DNA of 64,000 nt from positions 10,337-74,336 of the forward strand of contig JBAUMF010000088.1 of the NCBI GenBank assembly GCA_049578545.1, given 5' to 3'. The stretch is from DASQBT01 sp049578545 (GTDB lineage: Bacteria > Pseudomonadota > Gammaproteobacteria > Burkholderiales > Thiobacillaceae). The translations under genes and the position numbers were made by a program. Positions 60,122-64,000 of this stretch are shown here, piece by piece; position 1 is the stretch's first letter, and each line of letters starts with the position of its first letter. The notes under the pieces were generated by a model. It was not told the origin of the DNA and searched no databases. It saw nothing but the letters and a program-made list of their open reading frames with translations.

Positions 60122-61009
60122 TCAGGTTCCGCTGATACGATCGGTGTAGCGTCCCCGATAAAGCATGCGCGGTTTGTCAGGGTTGTCGATATATCCGGTG
60201 CGGTCGTGCAGTACGTTGTTGCAAAGCAATCCCATGCCCGCTGCGAGGCGGTTCTTGAACATATAGGGCGAGTCGCTGGCAAGGATTTGTTCCAATGCGG
60301 ACAAGGCGGACTGGGTGGGCTCATCCTGATTCCAGACAATGCTCTTGGTGCGTGCGGTATAGCGCATGTACAACTGGCCGGTTTCAAGCACATCGAACAC
60401 GGGGCCGGTTTCCGCCGCGCGCGCAACACCCGACCCGTCCTCCCGCGGTGGAATCGTCATGACATCGTGCTTCATCAGAGCATGAATGTATTCCGGATCT
60501 TCATCCCGCAACAGCAGGTAGGCGATCTCATGATCAAGCAGGGCATTCTCGCCGCCGGATACGGCAGGCTGAACGCAGTGCAGGGTCATTCCCCTGATGC
60601 GCCGTTCGGGCACGTTGTAATAGCCATCGGTATGCCAGCGCAGTGGACGATTCGTGTAGGGAATGAATTCGCCCTTGACGTGACCCTCTTCAGCGACGGT
60701 TAGTGTCGTGATGGCGTCTTCATCTGACAGGTAATTGGAATCCAGATGCCTGAGCCCGAACTGGCGCCCGATTTCAAGCAGAATGTCCTTGTCTGCAGTC
60801 GTCCCGCAGGGGGAAGCATAGATAGCCATGTTGGCCTTGCGGCAGCGCTCAAGCAGGGCATCATGCTCGGAGGGGGTAAGCGCCTTGGGGTCGGCGACCT
60901 CCACAATCAGGTTGGTAGCAGAGCTCGGATAACCAGCCAGTTTGTTCTGGCGCCAGACTTTGTAGCCCACTGCGTTGTCTGGATGGAAAGGGCTGCTACC
61001 GGGAATCAC
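60122..61009 (-). CDS. TauD/TfdA-type Fe(II)/2-oxoglutarate dioxygenase
   Basis: A 295-aa dioxygenase of the TauD/gamma-butyrobetaine hydroxylase-like group. The iron ligands are His126 and Asp128 (RWHTDGYY) and His268 (CNNVLHDRTGY); Arg281 or Arg285 would bind 2-oxoglutarate. The start is GTG, overlapping the previous stop (GTGA). It lies between the 193-aa gene and the ferredoxin fusion. TauD relatives release sulfite from sulfonates or hydroxylate small molecules; the substrate here is unknown, but sulfur compounds are suggested by the operon. Confidence 0.9.
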   Translation of the reverse strand: MIPGSSPFHPDNAVGYKVWRQNKLAGYPSSATNLIVEVADPKALTPSEHDALLERCRKANMAIYASPCGTTADKDILLEIGRQFGLRHLDSNYLSDEDAITTLTVAEEGHVKGEFIPYTNRPLRWHTDGYYNVPERRIRGMTLHCVQPAVSGGENALLDHEIAYLLLRDEDPEYIHALMKHDVMTIPPREDGSGVARAAETGPVFDVLETGQLYMRYTARTKSIVWNQDEPTQSALSALEQILASDSPYMFKNRLAAGMGLLCNNVLHDRTGYIDNPDKPRMLYRGRYTDRISGT

Positions 61010-61587
61010 TCGACTTCGGATTCCGCAGTAGGGAAGAAACCATCGATGGTCGTCTTCAAGTCCTTCATCATGATGGGCACTTCAATTTCGCGCACCTGAT
61101 CGACGATCCACGGCTGGTCCGAACCTTCCATGATTTCACGCATGGCATTGCCCAGATAACGCAGCTCGACGTAGCCCGGTTCATTGTTGGGAAATGCGAA
61201 GGTGGAGTAGTCGGCGATGCGCTGATTGATCTTGTCGATGAACGCCTGCTGATACGGATGATCATGATCGCCCACCACCGAATGGATATTACCTTCCATG
61301 ATTTCAGCCAGCCGGATCACCATGCTGTGGATCAATGCAGCCCGGTCCTCATCATCCAGTCGGCCGTAGACCAGGCGATCGGACATATGCACCAGGAAAG
61401 CGATGAATTCGGCAATGATGTTGAAGCCACGTTGCGGCGTAATGATGTCATAGTCCGCCTTGGACAGGTTGATGATGCCCAGGTCTGCCAGTTTCCAGAT
61501 ATTGGTGGCGATGGCAGTGGCGATTTCCTCTGGTCCACGGGGTTCGTCGCCTTCGCTGTGCCACTGGGTCTTGACTCGGATGGCCAT
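61006..61587 (-). CDS. uncharacterised 193-aa protein of the sulfur-type operon
   Basis: A soluble, acidic, helical protein. Notable stretches: IATNIWKLADLGIINLSKAD, FIAFLVHMSDRLVYGRLDDEDR and GDHDHPYQQAFIDKINQRIADY. The C-terminus resembles YVELRYLGNAMREIME. No cysteine motif, signal peptide or membrane helix. Start chosen at MAIRVKTQWHSEG, two bases after the sulfurtransferase stop. Not recognised; it seems to belong strictly to this operon type. Confidence 0.75.
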   Translation of the reverse strand: MAIRVKTQWHSEGDEPRGPEEIATAIATNIWKLADLGIINLSKADYDIITPQRGFNIIAEFIAFLVHMSDRLVYGRLDDEDRAALIHSMVIRLAEIMEGNIHSVVGDHDHPYQQAFIDKINQRIADYSTFAFPNNEPGYVELRYLGNAMREIMEGSDQPWIVDQVREIEVPIMMKDLKTTIDGFFPTAESEVE

Positions 61588-61588
61588 C

Positions 61589-62437
61589 TTATTCTCCTGT
61601 CGAAACCGGGCGCGAAGAATCGGTGATCCACTCGCTCCACGATCCTGCATACAGCTTGGAACCAGGCAGGCCAGCGACTTCCATGGCCAGCAGGTTGTGG
61701 CACGCGGTGACGCCTGAACCGCACATGTGCACGACTTGCTCTGGAGGCGTGCCCTCAAGCAGAGCCTGATAGTTTTCGCGCAGGGCTTCGGGGGCCAAGA
61801 ACGTCCCATCCATGTCGAGGTTTTCATCGAACGGCCAGTTGATTGCACCTGGAACGTGGCCAGCGACCGGATCGACCGGATCAACTTCACCGGAAAAACG
61901 CATTTCCGGCCGCGCATCAAGCAGCTTGCCTTGGCCGCTGCTCGCCTGAACGAGCACCTGCTCCGAGCTAACCCACTGACTGCGTTCAGGCAGGGACGGG
62001 CAAACTCCCCTGGATGGCGCGGTCCAGGTTTCCGCGGTAATCGGCCGTTTTTCCCTGACCCACTTCTGATAACCGCCATCCATCAGGGCGACCGAAGGGT
62101 GGCCCAGCCAGCGTATCATCCACCACAGCCGGGCTGCGATGGAGCCATAACTGTCGTCGTACACCACCACCTGCCTGTTGATGCCCACCCCCCAGCGACA
62201 GAGTTTTTCCGACAGCACCTTGGGATCGGGCAATGGATGTCGGCCAGTACCCAAGCCAATGGGAGCGGCCAGGTCTTCATCCAGGTCGGCGTAAAAGGCT
62301 CCTGGAATATGGGCAACCTGATAGGCTGCGCGGCCCGCCGTCGGGTCAGTCAGGGTAAAGCGGCAGTCGATAACGACCCAGTGAGGGTCGCCCAGATGCG
62401 CCGCGAGTTCCTCGGTGCCGATCAGTGTGCTGTACAT
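61589..62437 (-). CDS. mercaptopyruvate/thiosulfate-type sulfurtransferase
   Basis: A 282-aa two-domain rhodanese. The inactive N-terminal domain contains WVVIDCRFTL and AHIPGAFYADLDEDL, typical of SseA-like enzymes. The active C-terminal loop is CGSGVTAC with Cys239, the sequence of 3-mercaptopyruvate sulfurtransferases. It moves sulfane sulfur to an acceptor. In this operon the acceptor would naturally be a DsrC/TusE protein, but the neighbouring homologue lacks the cysteines. Confidence 0.92.
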   Translation of the reverse strand: MYSTLIGTEELAAHLGDPHWVVIDCRFTLTDPTAGRAAYQVAHIPGAFYADLDEDLAAPIGLGTGRHPLPDPKVLSEKLCRWGVGINRQVVVYDDSYGSIAARLWWMIRWLGHPSVALMDGGYQKWVREKRPITAETWTAPSRGVCPSLPERSQWVSSEQVLVQASSGQGKLLDARPEMRFSGEVDPVDPVAGHVPGAINWPFDENLDMDGTFLAPEALRENYQALLEGTPPEQVVHMCGSGVTACHNLLAMEVAGLPGSKLYAGSWSEWITDSSRPVSTGE

Positions 62438-62502
62438 TAGGTATCAGGCATCAGGTATCAGAACGAGATCTGATCCCCGATGTCTGTCATCTGATCCCGG
62501 CT

Positions 62503-62835
62503 TTAGTAGCCGCCTTTTCCGTAAGGCTTGGGCAGGCCGGCGACACGCACAGCCTGTCGGGCGGGCTGGTTGGGAAAGAGTGTGTAAAGCAGGGTTTTCC
62601 AGTCCTTGCTGTCGTCCTCTTCCTTTAACGCGATGAGCATGTTGCGAAAGTTGGGAGTGTGGCCATGCTGCTTGTATTGCTCACGCAACCAGCGAATGAC
62701 GAACCAGTGGTCATCAGTCAGCGTGATTTTTTCTTTTTCTGCCAGGATGGGGCAGATATCGTCATCGTAAACAGGCTCAAGCAGAAAATCCTCCTCACCG
62801 GTTTCCAGTTCTTCGCCGTTATACATAACGCCCAT
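62503..62835 (-). CDS. DsrC/TusE-family protein lacking the conserved cysteines
   Basis: A 110-aa DsrC-fold protein: EELETGEEDFLLEP, then ITLTDDHWFVIRWLREQY and the C-terminal arm VAGLPKPYGKGGY. In DsrC and TusE this arm ends in a penultimate Cys (GCV-type) and DsrC has a second Cys ten residues before. Both are replaced here, by Gly and Val/Ala-type residues, and the only cysteine is Cys28. It cannot carry a persulfide in the usual way and matches the class of cysteine-free DsrC homologues (RspA type) with suspected regulatory roles. Start chosen at MGVMYNGEE; an earlier in-frame ATG lacks homology. Confidence 0.88.
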   Translation of the reverse strand: MGVMYNGEELETGEEDFLLEPVYDDDICPILAEKEKITLTDDHWFVIRWLREQYKQHGHTPNFRNMLIALKEEDDSKDWKTLLYTLFPNQPARQAVRVAGLPKPYGKGGY

Positions 62836-62866
62836 GTTTCTCTCCTGTTGGCTTTGTTGAAAAAAA

Positions 62867-63469
62867 TTAAACCGCGTCGATCGCGCCGACGGCGGTGATG
62901 GATTTGTGGGGGATGAATATCCCGCAGCCGAGTTTTCTATGCAACCCCAGACCCTGCTGCTGAACCCGGATTGCATGCTCAATAGGCAAACCGTGCAGCA
63001 TCAGGCTATAGCCAGTCGCTATTTTCCCACCATCGAAAAATTTTTGGGGCCTGCCGCAAATAAAACGTGTGTTGATATTCATCGTATCCAGAATTCGGAT
63101 GACATCCTGGGTGAATGCCTTCTCGTCCACACTCCCGGTGCAGACTGTATGGGCGTACAACGGGGTATGCATGGTCAAGGGCTTGACCCTGCCTTTCCCA
63201 AGAGTCAGCGTATGGCCACCCAGAGTGAAGGACAGCCCCTCAAGTCTGCTAAGATCGTCGAGCCGGCCCGCAGGACAACGGATGACGAGCTTTGCCCGAC
63301 GGTTCAATATCAACTCGTTGTTGCCCGTATTGGAGCCGTGGACGGGATGAATTCCCAGCAAGTCTTCATGGGCAATCCAGGGGGCAAGTTTTTCCAAAGC
63401 CTGGTACAGTGCCCAGCCGTGATCAAGAGGCACGGCATCGCCGATCAACTCGAAAAGAACATCCGACAC
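62867..63469 (-). CDS. Cas6/Cmx6-family protein without CRISPR
   Basis: A 200-aa ferredoxin-fold protein resembling the MYXAN-subtype Cas6 (Cmx6). The pattern LFELIGDAVPLDHGWALYQAL, GIHPVHGS, LVIRCPAGRLDDLSRLEG, GGHTLTLGKGRVKPL and the Gly-rich C-terminal GLGLHRKLGCGIFIPHKS fits the family. Cas6 proteins cut CRISPR precursor RNA. No array, Cas3, Cas8 or other cas gene is present in the window. Its fixed place beside DsrC, sulfurtransferase and dioxygenase genes suggests a non-CRISPR RNA-related role. Confidence 0.82.
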   Translation of the reverse strand: MSDVLFELIGDAVPLDHGWALYQALEKLAPWIAHEDLLGIHPVHGSNTGNNELILNRRAKLVIRCPAGRLDDLSRLEGLSFTLGGHTLTLGKGRVKPLTMHTPLYAHTVCTGSVDEKAFTQDVIRILDTMNINTRFICGRPQKFFDGGKIATGYSLMLHGLPIEHAIRVQQQGLGLHRKLGCGIFIPHKSITAVGAIDAV

Positions 63470-63519
63470 GGCAGAGACATCAATATCCTTAGTCTCTGCG
63501 TGGTCTTCATATAGCCAGC

Positions 63520-63768
63520 CTATTCTTGTTCTCCCTTGACGGCCTGACCTCCTGGTTTTCCCAGAGTGTCAGCCCATTTGAGCAGCGCTTCGCCCCATTG
63601 GCGGGCAGTATGCTCATCGATGTCAAAAACCGTAAATCGCTTGATCTCGCGGATTCTTATCCGCAGGGTGACGTAATCAGCCCTATGGACAACGTGCTGG
63701 AGCTCTATATCTTGCCGGTACGGACTGGCGGTGAATTTCTCCAACGGTTGGATTTTGATCTCATCCAT
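63520..63768 (-). CDS. uncharacterised 82-aa protein of the sulfur-type operon
   Basis: A small basic-acidic soluble protein starting MDEIKIQPLEKF and containing DIELQHVVHRADYVTLRIRI, RFTVFDIDEHTARQWGEAL and a short tail. It looks like a compact beta-rich domain followed by a helix. Not recognised with a function. A start 33 nt upstream (63801) is possible. First complete gene of the operon in this window, 50 nt before the Cas6-like gene. Confidence 0.7.
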   Translation of the reverse strand: MDEIKIQPLEKFTASPYRQDIELQHVVHRADYVTLRIRIREIKRFTVFDIDEHTARQWGEALLKWADTLGKPGGQAVKGEQE

Positions 63769-63925
63769 ACTAGTATCTCTGTCCTCTGGTCGCATATTCA
63801 AGCCCGGACATGCACATCCAAACCAGAACGGTCATAAGAAAAAAAAGGCACATTTACAAAGGGTGAAGTGTTCATGAACGAGATAAAGTCAAATCTGGTG
63901 TACGGCGATCCTGAAGCATCGTTTT

Positions 63926-64000
63926 TCAGGCGGCGAGTTTCTGTTGTTCAGGCGGATTGTCTTGCGCCTGCATTCCATCCTTGAACGGCACGCCGCTCAA
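63926..64000 (-). CDS. C-terminal fragment of an unidentified gene
   Basis: The last 24 codons of a minus-strand gene truncated by the window edge. The residues end GMQAQDNPPEQQKLAA. The codon choice and the clear stop support a real gene, possibly the upstream member of the operon, but the family cannot be recognised from so little. Confidence 0.5.
   Translation of the reverse strand: MSGVPFKDGMQAQDNPPEQQKLAA

Noticed and set aside
61588..62079. An N-terminal extension of the 193-aa operon protein
   Set aside because: It overlaps the sulfurtransferase out of frame and has no homology; MAIRVKTQ is the natural start right after that gene.
62867..64000. A CRISPR array near the Cas6-like gene
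   Set aside because: No regularly spaced repeats were seen in this or any other part of the window.

Overview
The window reads as a chromosome segment of a betaproteobacterium, most likely a sulfur-oxidising or related member of the Nitrosomonadales. This is inferred from gene order (rpoZ-gmk-yicC, kinase/phosphatase-rph-rdgB-hemW, ffs-dnaX-ybaB) and gene content: NifJ, a B12-dependent ribonucleotide reductase, YceI/cytochrome b561, and a DsrC-like/rhodanese cluster. Base composition is moderately GC-rich. No rRNA, tRNA, CRISPR array or intact insertion sequence was seen. Everything here comes from reading the sequence; no database search was run.

Region 1 (1-10.0 kb): rpoZ and gmk are separated from yicC by an 8.3-kb integrative element. 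It lies between two 29-bp copies of the yicC 3' end and restores the yicC stop codon. It carries a tyrosine integrase, an AlpA-type regulator, a 39-aa coupled ORF, a primase-helicase, an iteron-rich probable origin, a stand-alone M41-like metallopeptidase and a DUF4124 membrane protein, but no capsid genes. It resembles a satellite-type element.

Region 2 (10-34.6 kb): housekeeping and metabolic genes. These are a Ser/Thr kinase and PP2C phosphatase pair, rph-rdgB-DUF2784-hemW, nifJ with a dihydroorotate-dehydrogenase-like partner, a run of small exported or redox proteins, CapA, tatD, mutY, a DUF1631 gene preceded by a c-di-GMP-I (GEMM) riboswitch, and glnE.

Region 3 (34.6-49.4 kb): acs, a YceI-YceI-cytochrome b561 cluster, and a decaying flavodoxin/pirin/LysR cluster with two pseudogenes. 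Then come hslR, yhdP, a nitrilase, tldD and an orphan GIY-YIG protein.

Region 4 (49.4-57.8 kb): a repeat-rich gap, yidB, an ankyrin protein, class II ribonucleotide reductase and a CDGSH protein. aroG follows, controlled by what looks like a classical aromatic leader-peptide attenuator. Next are the SRP RNA gene, a pagL pseudogene, dnaX and ybaB.

Region 5 (57.8-64 kb): a nine-gene minus-strand operon combining a Cas6/Cmx6-family protein without CRISPR, a DsrC homologue lacking both conserved cysteines, a mercaptopyruvate-type sulfurtransferase, a 2-oxoglutarate dioxygenase, an HTH-ferredoxin-reductase fusion and uncharacterised proteins. It is the best candidate for an undescribed system in the window.
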